The notes: a model not told the origin generated them from the letters alone. DNA of 36,248 nucleotides from Candidatus Aminicenantota bacterium (GCA_013178315.1 JABLWX010000019.1:1-36248); one strand, 5' to 3'. Shown: positions 8,518 to 17,150, counted from the stretch's first letter. Numbers and translations are program-made.

Positions 8518-8534
8518 CCAGGCCTCAAGCCTGG
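8518..8534. repeat. CCAGGC-type hairpin, copy 1
   Basis: CCAGGC (8518-8523), a 5-nt loop and GCCTGG (8529-8534) form a perfect 6-bp hairpin, nested within a wider AGAAC/GTTCT pair (8511-8515 and 8547-8551). It lies 28 bp beyond the stop of the leftward barrel gene. A near-identical hairpin sits at 16444-16460 in the same position relative to the related barrel gene. No U-tract follows. Confidence 0.5.
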
Positions 8535-8561
8535 ATTAAAGAAGGGTTCTGACTGCAGGTC

Positions 8562-9215
8562 TTAAAAACCTATTCCCAGGAGAACCGAGAAGCCGGTATT
8601 CCGGGCCTTGTCGGTCGGAACCGATGAACCTTCCGACAGGATGTTGCCCAGCCCGTAGTGGTAGCGGGCATCGACCGAAACCTTAAACAGAAGCGGTATC
8701 TTAATGTCCAGGCCGAGTCCGCCGACCGCGGCCAGGGCGTTGTTCCTGAAATCGCTCTTGATGTCTTCTTCTTCGCTCGTTCCCATGTAGGTCATCCTGA
8801 CCTTGGCCTTTTGCAGGAAGCCGTAGGAGGGGCCGCCGAAAATGTAGAATTTTACCGGCCCGGCCGGAATGATGTTCAGCCTGACCAGAAGCGGTATTTC
8901 GATATAATCCAGCATGAGCCGGGCCTGGGCCAGGGAGGCCGGGTCGGCCGGGTCCAGCAGAACCTGGGCTTCCATCCCGCGGCGGGAATAGAGAACTTCG
9001 GGCTGAATGCCAATCGGCCCGAAATTGAGGCTGAGGAAAGCGCCGAAACAGTAGCCCTGGAGATACTTCTGACCGGGCATGTCAAGGGCCGGGCTGAAAA
9101 CAATCTTGGAGTTATTAAGTCCGCCCTTGACTCCAAAGGTGACCAGGGCTCGGGCCGGCGAAGCGGCCAGTGCCATTAGCAACAGAATCAGGGAAATAAC
9201 AAGCGTCTTCTTCAT
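8562..9215 (-). CDS. PorT-like outer-membrane beta-barrel protein
   Basis: A 217-residue protein with a signal peptide (1-23, ending SPARA) and an eight-strand barrel pattern. Landmarks are FGVKGGLNNSK after the signal, IGIQPEVLYSRRGME, DYIEIPLLVRLNI, FYIFGGPSYGF, a strand pair GGLGLDIKI, VDARYHYGLGN, and a final LLGIGF with C-terminal Phe. These match the outer-membrane beta-barrel family that includes PorT. The same landmarks, in the same order, occur in the barrel gene at 16469-17092, so the two are paralogues. AAGGAGG sits 5 nt before ATG 9215. It is the last leftward gene after the sigma cassette, but 261 bp and an inverted repeat separate them, so it is probably a separate unit. No ligand can be inferred. 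Confidence 0.8.
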   Translation of the reverse strand: MKKTLVISLILLLMALAASPARALVTFGVKGGLNNSKIVFSPALDMPGQKYLQGYCFGAFLSLNFGPIGIQPEVLYSRRGMEAQVLLDPADPASLAQARLMLDYIEIPLLVRLNIIPAGPVKFYIFGGPSYGFLQKAKVRMTYMGTSEEEDIKSDFRNNALAAVGGLGLDIKIPLLFKVSVDARYHYGLGNILSEGSSVPTDKARNTGFSVLLGIGF

Positions 9216-9337
9216 CGCAACCTCCTTCGAACTAATCTAATAAATTTAACCTGACCATAGCAAGAAATATTTTGTTGTCAGGCCAATCTTTTCTGCCTGT
9301 TATATTAGTCGATTGGCGGAGAAATTCTTGAAAATTG

Positions 9338-9376
9338 AGCCGGTACCGATTTCATCCTGTTTCAATGGTACCGGCT
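9338..9376 (-). terminator. inverted repeat after the sigma cassette, possible terminator
   Basis: Perfect 10-bp arms AGCCGGTACC (9338-9347) and GGTACCGGCT (9367-9376) flank a 19-nt loop. In the leftward direction the second arm is followed by CAATTTTC, a weak U-run. It lies 100 bp past the stop of the secretin-like gene and before the next leftward gene, so a terminator or mRNA-stabilising hairpin is the simplest reading. Confidence 0.45.
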
Positions 9377-9476
9377 TGTCTGGCTTCTGCTCGGGGCCTG
9401 TTTCATTTATAAGGCCATAATGTATCTGCTGAAAAAGAGAATTTAAATGTTCCCTATTTTATAATTTAACCGCAAT

Positions 9477-10268
9477 TCATGAAACAATCTCCCCGGATAT
9501 TATCAGGATAAGGCCCTTGTTCGTTTCTGACGCGCTGTGTTGATTCATCCGGGAAACTCCCACCACGGCCCGGTCTCCTGATTTTAAGTTCAGGGTGCTA
9601 TCAATAAGATAAATCGGGCTTGTGGGTTCCCAGAATTTCTCGTTAGATGAGGCCATCATCTTTTCAGACTTTACCTGCCGCAGGGTGACATTGAGTTTAA
9701 TATTTTCCTGGGATTGATTATCCGTGACTTCTGGTTTCAGTACTATGTCAAACTGGTTGTTTGGACCGAAACTGGTCATCGCCTGTTGTCGATCTATGGC
9801 CCTGACCATGGCGGCATCCAGCAGTTGATAGCTCCCGAACCTGAGTAACTTTTGTAATTCCTTGATCAGCGGGTCGTTTTTGAGTTCGGGGTCGGTTGGT
9901 TTCTCACCTTCATCAGCGATGATTAGCTGGACGGTAAAAACAACATCTTTGGGTTTGACGTCAATTTTCCTGATGGCTTCTAACATTTTCGACAGGTTTT
10001 CCGGTGTATCAGAAATTATCAGGACGTTGCTTTTACGGTCGGTGCTGGCTCGAGTATCTGGACCCCAGTAAGGTACCAGCAGTCTACCCATGGCCTCAGC
10101 CTCCACATATTGCAATTTGACCACTTCCTGCTTGAGTTCTTTTTTTTCTTTTTCTCTGGGCTGGGCCTCCTGGGGAAGAGCAGCGAACAGCGACCAATTC
10201 AGGCTGGCCAAGAAAATTAGAGAAAAAACCAGATAGAAAAGTCGGTTCGTGAGTTTAAGTTTTTTCAT
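9477..10268 (-). CDS. exported secretin_N-domain protein (third gene of sigma cassette)
   Basis: A 263-residue protein with a signal peptide (about 1-31). Residues 45-115 form a secretin N-type domain: VVKLQYVEAEAMGRLL, then the strand NVLIISDTPENLSKMLEAIRKIDV, the arrangement used in the periplasmic rings of type II/III secretins. It does not continue into a full secretin pore. Instead residues 116-263 are a separate strand-rich domain (VVFTVQLIIADE, LIKELQKLLRFGSYQLLD, NIKLNVTLRQV, LNLKSGDRAVVGVSRM, ending LILIISGEIVS). Its last part resembles the closing strands of secretin-family domains but is too short for a barrel. Its ATG overlaps the anti-sigma stop by 4 bp (ATGA), so translation is coupled. 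A periplasmic role in sensing or envelope stress is inferred from that linkage. Confidence 0.75.
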   Translation of the reverse strand: MKKLKLTNRLFYLVFSLIFLASLNWSLFAALPQEAQPREKEKKELKQEVVKLQYVEAEAMGRLLVPYWGPDTRASTDRKSNVLIISDTPENLSKMLEAIRKIDVKPKDVVFTVQLIIADEGEKPTDPELKNDPLIKELQKLLRFGSYQLLDAAMVRAIDRQQAMTSFGPNNQFDIVLKPEVTDNQSQENIKLNVTLRQVKSEKMMASSNEKFWEPTSPIYLIDSTLNLKSGDRAVVGVSRMNQHSASETNKGLILIISGEIVS

Positions 10269-11002
10269 TTGATTACTCCTCTTAAATTAAACTCGCTGTC
10301 CAGAATCCAGACCACCTGGATCCCGGATTCTGGCAGCTTGAAAACCATTTCCACCCGACCTGGTTTTAGGTCAGACGGTATTTCAGTAATTTTCTCCCGG
10401 CCTTTTTCGGCAGGGAAAATATCGGTTTCTCTGGACCCGGTCCCCCGAATTTCTTTTTTTGCTAATAGTTTTTTCCCGGCTGACTTTCTATCTGCCGGTT
10501 TAACCGGTCTGGATTCTGGCCCGGGTTCTTTTTCCTGGCTATCAATTTTAACGGCTTCTTTTCTCGGTGCCGGCTCAACTCGGGTCTCGGTCATGGTCGC
10601 TTTTTCTTCCGAGGCAGCCACCTCGACAGGTCTCGGCTTGAATTGGCTTATACGGGTCTGGATGAGGAAAACGGCTGCGACAAGTACGGCCATAGAGGCG
10701 GCGACTATGGCCGGTTTTTTCCAGCTCCTGGCTGGCAGCCAGGAGGACATTTTTTTCTCCCGGCGGGCTCCAGATATTTTAGCCATCAGTTCCTGCCAGC
10801 GATTTTCGTCCCATCCTGGTAACTTCTGGCGTTCTTTCAGGTCGGCCTGCCTGATAGCGTCCAATGAGTTTTCAACGGTAATTAATTCTTGCTGGCAGCC
10901 AGGACATTCTCTCAGGTGTTTTTCCACGGCGGACGAAGAATGCCGGTTGAGGTCACCGGAGACGTAAAGCAGCAATCGCCGGCGAACAGAGTTACATTTC
11001 AT
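10265..11002 (-). CDS. zinc-finger anti-sigma factor, single-pass membrane protein
   Basis: A 245-residue protein. Residues 3-40 form a zf-HC2-type anti-sigma domain: Cys3, then His29-x3-Cys33-x2-Cys36 (EKHLRECPGC), the usual zinc site of ECF anti-sigma factors. A cytoplasmic linker leads to one membrane helix at about 97-116 (KPAIVAASMAVLVAAVFLIQ). The outer part (117-245) is charged and Pro/Lys/Glu-rich up to about 205, then ends in a compact segment, GRVEMVFKLPESGIQVVWILDSE, common at the C-terminus of such proteins in Acidobacteriota-like genomes. The start overlaps the sigma gene by 11 bp, typical of a sigma/anti-sigma pair. It should hold the sigma factor at the membrane until an envelope signal releases it. 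Confidence 0.85.
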   Translation of the reverse strand: MKCNSVRRRLLLYVSGDLNRHSSSAVEKHLRECPGCQQELITVENSLDAIRQADLKERQKLPGWDENRWQELMAKISGARREKKMSSWLPARSWKKPAIVAASMAVLVAAVFLIQTRISQFKPRPVEVAASEEKATMTETRVEPAPRKEAVKIDSQEKEPGPESRPVKPADRKSAGKKLLAKKEIRGTGSRETDIFPAEKGREKITEIPSDLKPGRVEMVFKLPESGIQVVWILDSEFNLRGVIK

Positions 11003-11600
11003 TTTTGCCTCCTGGCCGGCCAGCGGCTTTCTGCCCGGAAATCAACTGCCTGATTTTTCTCCTGGCTGAACTCAGGTTGACCCGGATAGAAATACTGGAG
11101 GTTCTGAGCAGCGCGGCCGCCTCTTTAATGCTCAAACCTTCGAGGTCTCTAAGCACAAAGACCTGCCTTTCTTTATGGCTGAGTCTTCCCAGGCAGGCGT
11201 TGATATCAAGCTGGAGGTCAGAAATCGTTTCGGTCCGGGGCTGACTGGAAACCGTCCCTACGATTTCTTGCGGGTCAGGATTGCCGTCGACCCGCCTGTT
11301 TTCGAGCCAATCCCTTCCGGCGTTGGTTTCCAGCCTTCTTTTCCGGTAACAGTCGCGGGCCAGATTGGCTGCTATTTGGAACAACCAGTTGCGGAAATTT
11401 CTCTCCGGGTTGAAGCGGTGAAGGTACCGGAAGCACCTCAGCAATGTTTCCTGGGCAATGTCCATGGCTTCTTCCATGTTTCCAGTCATCCTGTAAGCCA
11501 GATGGAGGAGAGACCGGCGGTAGGGAAGCACCAGCTGCTCAAAAGCTGCGCTCTCACCGGACAGGGTTTTCCGCCACAGCTCTTTTTCTCTTTCATCCAT
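10992..11600 (-). CDS. ECF-family RNA polymerase sigma factor
   Basis: A 202-residue group 4 sigma factor. Region 2 spans about 20-90: FEQLVLPYRRSLLHLAYRMTG, AMDIAQETLLRCFRYLHRF and the -10-binding FRNWLFQIAANLARDCYRKRR. Region 4 spans about 130-190: LQLDINACLGRLSHKERQVF, LRDLEGLSIKEAAALL and the recognition helix with RVNLSSARRKIRQLI. The linker between is about 40 residues, and no extra C-terminal domain is present. It heads a leftward cassette with overlapping anti-sigma and secretin-like genes. ECF factors usually drive their own operon, but I could not recognise a clear ECF promoter in 11601-11854. The trigger and regulon cannot be read from the sequence. Confidence 0.9.
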   Translation of the reverse strand: MDEREKELWRKTLSGESAAFEQLVLPYRRSLLHLAYRMTGNMEEAMDIAQETLLRCFRYLHRFNPERNFRNWLFQIAANLARDCYRKRRLETNAGRDWLENRRVDGNPDPQEIVGTVSSQPRTETISDLQLDINACLGRLSHKERQVFVLRDLEGLSIKEAAALLRTSSISIRVNLSSARRKIRQLISGQKAAGRPGGKNEM

Positions 11601-11811
11601 CTACCTATCTATACCACTAATTTTCTCAGAATGTTAAGGTAGATCTTGAAGTGTTATTTTGGCTGATACCGTTGTTGGGCAGGCCCTTGAACCTGGGCAG
11701 GAAGCTCGAAGAAAAATCTTCGTTAATCATTCCAGAATTATCAATATGACGTTCCCGCCTTAATCAGTCCTGTCTTTTACCAATAAGCACTTCAGTCTTG
11801 GTTCAGGTTTT

Positions 11812-11820
11812 TGTTATACT
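11812..11820 (+). promoter_or_regulatory. extended -10 promoter for the sialidase-like gene
   Basis: TG-T-TATACT (TG at 11812-11813, TATACT at 11815-11820) is a good extended -10 element with no convincing -35. Transcription would begin near 11827, leaving a 28-nt leader with GAGG ahead of ATG 11855. Confidence 0.5.
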
Positions 11821-11854
11821 TTTCATGATCGTTGAGAACAATTGAGGATAGGGT

Positions 11855-13006
11855 ATGAAGATTGGAAGACTGTTAAGTGCGGCCATTTTTATTTTGACTC
11901 TTCTTGTTCTTTTTACCTTCTCTCCTGCCGGCCAGACTGGAGAGCGCTGGGTGCATCCGGCCTGCAAGCCCCTGGAAGTGAGCAAGAAGGGACCATTTGT
12001 CCTGATGCCTGACGGCGCGCTGGCCACGGTCGATGACCGGGGCTTTTCGGTAAGCCGGGACGGTGGACAAACCTGGTCGCCACCGGTCTTCGTCTGTGAG
12101 GGGCTCAACCCGGCCGAGCCAGCTTCCTATTACCTTTTGCGCACCAGGAATAACGTTCTCATCCTGGTTTATTTGAATTTCGAAGGCAGGAAGTTCAGCT
12201 GGGACAACGAGAGAAACGAGCCGGGCGATTGCCGCCTGGAAATCTGGGCCGTACGGAGCCTGGATGGAGGCCGGACCTGGGTTGACAGCCAGCGGATACT
12301 CGAGGGTTATAACCCAAATTTCTTCGGGCTGATCCAGCTCGCCGGTGGCCGGGTGGTGGTGCCGTTGCAGCACCTGGTGGCCGACCCCGGCCGTCTCGTG
12401 GTCTGTTCTTTTTATTCTGACGATGACGGCCTGACCTGGAGGCGCAGCAACTGGATTGACCTGGGCGGGCACGGTCATCATGACGGGGCCTTCGAACCGA
12501 CGATTGCCGAGTTGCCAGACGGTCGGGTCTTGATGCTGATCAGAACCGGGCTGGACCGTTTCTGGCAGGCTATTTCCGAGGACGGAAGATACTGGCGCAC
12601 GATACAGCCATCCAAGATCGAGGCCAGCAGTTCTCCCGGATATCTCCTGCGCCTCAGCAGCGGTCGCTATGCCCTGGTCTGGAACAGGCTGAATCCTGAA
12701 GGCCGGGTCTTTGAAAAAACCAGGCCGACACCTTTCCATTCAGAACTTCCGGCTTCCTGGCACCGGGAGGAGCTGAGCCTGGCCTTTTCGGATGATGGAT
12801 TTAACTGGTCTCGGCCGGTGGTCATCGCCCGCCAGCCTGGCGGCCAGCTCAGCTATCCCTATATCTTCGAACCGGAGCCCGGCGTGCTCTGGGTAATTGC
12901 CGGCTTTGCTTTCCGGAAATCCTGGCAGGACCCGGACCCGCTGGCCCTGAAGCTGCGCGAGGCGGATTTTGTCGGGTCCGGGAAAAAGAAAATGCCAGAA
13001 AGGTGA
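11855..13006 (+). CDS. exported sialidase-like BNR/Asp-box protein
   Basis: A 383-residue exported protein: signal peptide at about 1-26, then a six-bladed-propeller pattern with five Asp-box motifs (SRDGGQTW near 67, SLDGGRTW near 135, SDDDGLTW near 188, SEDGRYW near 241, SDDGFNW near 312). The segment GAFEPTIAELPDGRVLMLIRTGL near 208-230 matches the conserved Glu/Arg-containing blade of the sialidase BNR_2 family. Length fits a single-domain exo-sialidase-like enzyme. Whether it truly cleaves sialic acid is uncertain, because many BNR_2 proteins act on other glycans or are inactive, and the full arginine triad cannot be confirmed by eye. The M55 peptidase follows 99 bp later on the same strand. 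Confidence 0.75.
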   Translation: MKIGRLLSAAIFILTLLVLFTFSPAGQTGERWVHPACKPLEVSKKGPFVLMPDGALATVDDRGFSVSRDGGQTWSPPVFVCEGLNPAEPASYYLLRTRNNVLILVYLNFEGRKFSWDNERNEPGDCRLEIWAVRSLDGGRTWVDSQRILEGYNPNFFGLIQLAGGRVVVPLQHLVADPGRLVVCSFYSDDDGLTWRRSNWIDLGGHGHHDGAFEPTIAELPDGRVLMLIRTGLDRFWQAISEDGRYWRTIQPSKIEASSSPGYLLRLSSGRYALVWNRLNPEGRVFEKTRPTPFHSELPASWHREELSLAFSDDGFNWSRPVVIARQPGGQLSYPYIFEPEPGVLWVIAGFAFRKSWQDPDPLALKLREADFVGSGKKKMPER

Positions 13007-13105
13007 TAGATCGAAGCCGGCTGGCAGGCTTTCTCGAAGAAGGAGTGGCCTGACCAGATTAGGTAGATTAGATATGGTGCACTTAATTATAACGGGGAGG
13101 AAAAA

Positions 13106-14005
13106 ATGAAAAAGAGAGCAGGCCTGGGTTTGCTATTGGTGGTCCTGTTTTTCTTCCTGGCCTGGCCGGTGTCGGGTCAGGAGCGAAAGCCCAAGATTTA
13201 TATCTCCGTTGACATTGAGGGCATTGCCCACGTGGTCAATGCCCAGACCGCGGCCGGGCAGTTTGATTATGAACGCGGGAGGAGGTTGATGACCGCCGAG
13301 GTGAATGCGGCCATCGAAGGCTGCCTGGCGGCCGGGGTGGGGGAGATTGCTGTTTCCGACTCCCACGGCAATGCCCAGAACATTATTCCAGAAGAGCTTA
13401 ATGAAAAAGCCTATCTGATCAGGTCCTTTCCACGTCCGCTGCTGCAGATGGAAGGGATCGACGGCAGCTATGATGGCGTCATTTTCATCGGCTATCACCC
13501 GAAGGAGGGAACTCCCGAGGCCAACCTTTCCCACACCATCTGGGGAACCAAGTTTGCCGAAATCAGGGTGAACGGCCAGGTGGTTTCCGAGGCCCTGTTC
13601 AACGCGGCGGTGGCCGGTCATTTTGGCGTCCCGGTGATCATGGTCTGCGGGGACCAGAATGTGGTAAGAGAGGCCCGGGAAAATCTTGGCCCGGTGGAAA
13701 CCGTTATGACCAAGGAATCTCTGGGATTCCTCGCGGCCAAGTCAGCGCATCCCAGGGTCATCCAGGCCGAAATCAGGCAGAAAGCAGAACAGGCCGTCAG
13801 GAGAATCCGGGAATTCAAGCCTTACTCCGTGAAGAAACCGGTCGTTCTCGATCTGTCTTTTAAGAATATTTTCGATGCGGAGACCACGGCTTATCTACCC
13901 TGGGTTAAAAGGACGGAGGGCAAGGCGGTTCGGGTGGAATTCAAGGACATGCTGGAGGCCAACCGCTTTATAACCGCCCTTTTTGCCATCAACAACCGGA
14001 CCTGA
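13106..14005 (+). CDS. exported M55-family D-aminopeptidase (DppA-like)
   Basis: A 299-residue exported peptidase of family M55, zinc enzymes that remove N-terminal D-amino acids from short peptides such as D-Ala-D-Ala. The family metal ligands are all visible: Asp36 and Glu38 in ISVDIEG, His87 in SDSHG, His131 in GYHP and Glu162 in VVSEALF, with catalytic-region His143 (LSHT). Their spacing agrees with Bacillus DppA. Unlike cytoplasmic DppA, this copy has a signal peptide (about 1-24, ending VSGQ), so it would work in the periplasm or outside the cell, perhaps on peptidoglycan-derived peptides. A strong GGGGAGG precedes ATG 13106. It may be co-expressed with the sialidase-like gene upstream. 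Confidence 0.88.
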   Translation: MKKRAGLGLLLVVLFFFLAWPVSGQERKPKIYISVDIEGIAHVVNAQTAAGQFDYERGRRLMTAEVNAAIEGCLAAGVGEIAVSDSHGNAQNIIPEELNEKAYLIRSFPRPLLQMEGIDGSYDGVIFIGYHPKEGTPEANLSHTIWGTKFAEIRVNGQVVSEALFNAAVAGHFGVPVIMVCGDQNVVREARENLGPVETVMTKESLGFLAAKSAHPRVIQAEIRQKAEQAVRRIREFKPYSVKKPVVLDLSFKNIFDAETTAYLPWVKRTEGKAVRVEFKDMLEANRFITALFAINNRT

Positions 14006-14247
14006 TAGAAGATTCAACCGGACAGGAGTCCAGTTGAATGCACCCGGGCCAGAGAGTCTTGATTGGCCTTGGGGGGCAAGATTTAGACAGCATCTGTCCG
14101 CCGATGCTAATCGCTATTTTCGGGATCACAACCCTGGCTGTCATCAGGAGACCGGCAGTGACCAGGCTAATTCAGGTTGCCATAACCGGGAATTTGTTGT
14201 AATTAAAAGAAGTTCAGGGTTCTGATTTTTTTGAGAAAGAAAGTTCC

Positions 14248-16221
14248 ATGACCCTTTTCCTCCTGGCCGAGCTGCTGACGGTCCTGCTGGCCTCAATTCT
14301 GGTAATTGTCCTGTTTAACCGGCTGCGGATTCCGGCGGTGGTCGGCTTCCTGATCACCGGCATAATCATCGGCCCCGGCGGCCTGGCCCTGGTCAAGAAC
14401 CCGGGGGTGATCAATGCCCTGGCCGAAATCGGGGTCATGATGCTCCTTTTTATCATCGGCATCGAATTCTCCCTGGAGCGGTTGCAGAGAATCCAGCGCT
14501 ATTTCTGGTTCGGCGGCAGCCTGCAGGTGCTGATAACTGTGGCCGTGGTCAGCCTGCTATCCCGGTTTCTGGGGGCCACGGTAGAAGAGGCCGTTACCTA
14601 TGGGTTCCTGGTGGCCCTGAGCTCCACGGCGGTGGTGTTGAAGTTGTTGTCGGACCGGGGGCAGGTGGATGCCCCCCACGGCCAGATTTCCATGGGCATC
14701 CTGATTTTTCAGGACATGGCCCTGGTGCCCATGCTGGCTCTCATTCCGCTTCTGGCCAACCTTCAGGCCGTGTCGCTGACAGCCCTCAGCGGGCGTTTCC
14801 TTCTAAGCCTGGCCGCGGTGGCCGTGGTTTTCTTCGTGGCCAGGAAGGTAATGCCAGTCATCATCTCGGTTATTGTCAGGACCAGGATCAAGGAGATTTT
14901 CCTGATGTCGGCCCTGCTGGCCTGTCTCGGGATGGCCTACCTGACTTCGTCTCTCGGCCTGTCCCTGGCCCTCGGGGCTTTCCTGGCCGGCATAATTATC
15001 TCTGAATCCTATTACAGTCATCAGGTAGTTTCCGACATCCTACCCTTCAAGGATGTTTTTAATAGCCTGTTCTTTGTATCCATCGGCCTGCTGCTCGATA
15101 CCCGGCTGGCCTGGAACCTCGGCTGGCGGGTGCTGGCCGTGGTGGCCGGCATCATTTTGGTTAAGTTAGGAATCGTGTTTTTAACGGTCAGATTGCTTAG
15201 ATTCAACGGCAGGGTTTCCCTGCTGACTGCCCTGGGTCTGGCCCAGATCGGGGAGTTTTCCTTTGTCCTGGCCGGGGTGGCCAGGGAAAATGGATTGCTG
15301 ACCGGGCAGGTCTTCCAGGTTTTCGTGGCCTCTTCGGTCCTGACAATTGTGCTTACCCCGATGCTCATGGAAATCGGTCCCCGGCTGGCTGAAAGAATTC
15401 GGGACAGGTCGGGCCGGCCGGTCAGCCCGGAGCTGGCCAGTATCGAAGCCCTGTCCCTCAAGGACCATGTGATCATTGCCGGATTCGGCCTTAACGGCCG
15501 GAACCTGGCCCGGGTGCTGAAGGAGACCGGGATTTCTTATGTGATTGTCGAGATAAACCCCGATACTTTCCGGAGCGCCTGCCAGGGTGGAGAGCCCGTG
15601 ATTTTCGGCGATGCTTCCAGCCAGGTCATCCTGAAGGAGGCCGGGCTGGACCGGGCCCGGGCGCTGGTAGTGGCCATTTCCGACCCGGCCGGGGCCAGGA
15701 GGGCGGTCAGTACTGCCAGGAGGTTGAACCCGGAAATTTTTATAATCGTCCGGACCCGTTTCGCCTCGGAAATTGAAGAGCTGTATTCCCTTGGGGCCAA
15801 TGATGTCATTCCGGAGGAGTTCGAAACCTCGATTGAAATCTTTGTTCGAGTTCTGGAAAAGTATCATCTGCCGCGGAACATCATCAACACCCAGGTGCAG
15901 ATAATCCGGAGTGAACGTTATGGAATTCTCCGGGGAGCCCGTTCCTCGTCCCGCCGCCTCTCAGAAAAAATCTACGATTACCTGGAAGCCGGGGTGGTGG
16001 AGACCTATCTGGTGCCAGCCGAATCCTGGGTGGCCGGAAAGACTCTGGGTGAAATTGACCTGCGGGGTAAGACCCGGGTAACGGTTATTGCCGTGGTTCG
16101 GAACGAGAAGACCCACAGCGGTCCCGGGGCTGAATTCCGCCTGGCCGAGCGCGATATCCTGGTCCTGGTGGGGGATCACCGGGCCATGGATGAAGCTTTT
16201 GCCTATATGGGCGGAGAATAG
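14248..16221 (+). CDS. Kef/CPA2-type monovalent cation:proton antiporter with RCK domains
   Basis: A 657-residue membrane protein. Residues 1-385 carry about 12 hydrophobic segments of the CPA2 exchanger fold, including RIPAVVGFLITGIIIGPGG, the LLFIIGIEFSL segment and the SLGLSLALGAFLAGIIIS crossover region. Residues about 405-525 form a TrkA-N/RCK nucleotide-binding domain (HVIIAGFGLNGRNLARVL with GxGxxG, then VIVEINPD and VIFGDASS). Residues about 575-655 are a TrkA-C domain (GKTLGEIDLRGKTRVTVIAVVR, ERDILVLVGD). This is the usual KefB/KefC-like layout; potassium or sodium efflux gated by a nucleotide or metabolite is expected, although the ion cannot be told from sequence. The 242-bp upstream gap shows no clear promoter, and the ribosome site (GAGAAAG) is weak. 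Confidence 0.88.
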   Translation: MTLFLLAELLTVLLASILVIVLFNRLRIPAVVGFLITGIIIGPGGLALVKNPGVINALAEIGVMMLLFIIGIEFSLERLQRIQRYFWFGGSLQVLITVAVVSLLSRFLGATVEEAVTYGFLVALSSTAVVLKLLSDRGQVDAPHGQISMGILIFQDMALVPMLALIPLLANLQAVSLTALSGRFLLSLAAVAVVFFVARKVMPVIISVIVRTRIKEIFLMSALLACLGMAYLTSSLGLSLALGAFLAGIIISESYYSHQVVSDILPFKDVFNSLFFVSIGLLLDTRLAWNLGWRVLAVVAGIILVKLGIVFLTVRLLRFNGRVSLLTALGLAQIGEFSFVLAGVARENGLLTGQVFQVFVASSVLTIVLTPMLMEIGPRLAERIRDRSGRPVSPELASIEALSLKDHVIIAGFGLNGRNLARVLKETGISYVIVEINPDTFRSACQGGEPVIFGDASSQVILKEAGLDRARALVVAISDPAGARRAVSTARRLNPEIFIIVRTRFASEIEELYSLGANDVIPEEFETSIEIFVRVLEKYHLPRNIINTQVQIIRSERYGILRGARSSSRRLSEKIYDYLEAGVVETYLVPAESWVAGKTLGEIDLRGKTRVTVIAVVRNEKTHSGPGAEFRLAERDILVLVGDHRAMDEAFAYMGGE

Positions 16222-16387
16222 AGAGGCCGGGCTGGAGCTGGCGGCTGAGGCTGATCAGACCGGCCCGAGTTTCTAAAAAAAAAGACAGGTCTTCCCGAAG
16301 CCAGTTACCACCAGCAGCCGGATTTAGATAAAAAGCGCCCTGAGTTATCTTATTTTTTATACCAGGACCCGGCCATAAAATGGGACT

Positions 16388-16431
16388 AAAAAAAAGAGCC
16401 CTCTTCCCGGATGGCGGAGGGCTCTTCTTTT
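16388..16431. terminator. bidirectional intrinsic terminator
   Basis: Perfect 10-bp arms AAGAGCCCTC (16394-16403) and GAGGGCTCTT (16417-16426) enclose a 13-nt loop. The stem is flanked by an A-run (16388-16395) on one side and CTTTT (16427-16431) on the other, so it can terminate the rightward antiporter transcript and the leftward barrel transcript that converge here. Confidence 0.85.
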
Positions 16432-16443
16432 GGCTCAATGAAC

Positions 16444-16460
16444 CCAGGCCCAAGGCCTGG
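16444..16460. repeat. CCAGGC-type hairpin, copy 2
   Basis: CCAGGCC (16444-16450), CAA, GGCCTGG (16454-16460) is a perfect 7-bp hairpin 8 bp past the stop of the leftward barrel gene. It closely matches the hairpin at 8518-8534, in the same position relative to the paralogous barrel gene. Confidence 0.5.
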
Positions 16461-16468
16461 AATGACGG

Positions 16469-17092
16469 TTAAAACGCGATTCCGATGGTGGCCGACCAGA
16501 CTCCGTTCTTGACATCCGGCTGGATGCCTTCTTCAATTGCGGTCAGTACTTTTTTCAGGCCCAGGCTGTACCTGACGTCGATCATGAAATGACGGCCGAA
16601 ATCCAGGCCGGCGCCAAAGATGGCCCCGTAATCGTTGTTTTCCAGCAGGGTTTCCTGCAGGGGGACATCCTGGCCGTCGATCTGCAATTTTTCTCTGAGC
16701 TTAAAACCGACTGTCGGTCCGGCGAAAATGGCCGGCTGGATGCCGGGGGTCGGAATCCTGATTTTCAACAGCAGCGGAATTTCCACGTAGTCGCCGTAGA
16801 GTTTCCCGGTATATTCCCCGAGCGGGTCGTTGATCTGGGAGCCCTTCATGGTGTACAGGACTTCTGGCTGAATGGTTACGATTTTCCCGATGTTGATGGC
16901 CAGGAATATTCCGGCCACCAGCCCGACTTTATTCTTGATGGTTCCTTCCAGGTCCTGGACATCGGCTCCGGTCAGCTTGGCCGCGTTACCCCCGCCGCGA
17001 ATTCCGAACTGGATGCCCGCCTGGGCCGCGGTCTGACCGGCTACCAGGCAGAGAAACAGGGCAATCAGAACCGAGGTGAAAAGTTTTTTCAT
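16469..17092 (-). CDS. PorT-like outer-membrane beta-barrel protein (paralogue of 8562-9215)
   Basis: A 207-residue protein with a signal peptide (1-24, ending TAAQA) and an eight-strand barrel pattern. It shares with the barrel at 8562-9215 the landmarks FGIRGGGNAAK, VTIQPEVLYTMKG, DYVEIPLLLKIRI, AIFAGPTVGF, GAGLDFGRH, IDVRYSLGLKKV and a C-terminal IGIAF. The terminal Phe and lack of lipobox point to BAM-assembled outer-membrane insertion. TAGGAGG precedes ATG 17092. It is transcribed away from the OsmC gene, with a 13-bp dyad in the shared upstream region, and ends at a bidirectional terminator. Specific function is unknown; PorT itself is tied to the type IX secretion system, but no other such genes are seen here. 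Confidence 0.8.
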   Translation of the reverse strand: MKKLFTSVLIALFLCLVAGQTAAQAGIQFGIRGGGNAAKLTGADVQDLEGTIKNKVGLVAGIFLAINIGKIVTIQPEVLYTMKGSQINDPLGEYTGKLYGDYVEIPLLLKIRIPTPGIQPAIFAGPTVGFKLREKLQIDGQDVPLQETLLENNDYGAIFGAGLDFGRHFMIDVRYSLGLKKVLTAIEEGIQPDVKNGVWSATIGIAF

Positions 17093-17150
17093 ATTAACCT
17101 CCTATTCATAGGTCGCCCAAATGATAAGTCCTGAGGTGTCTTCCTGCCAT

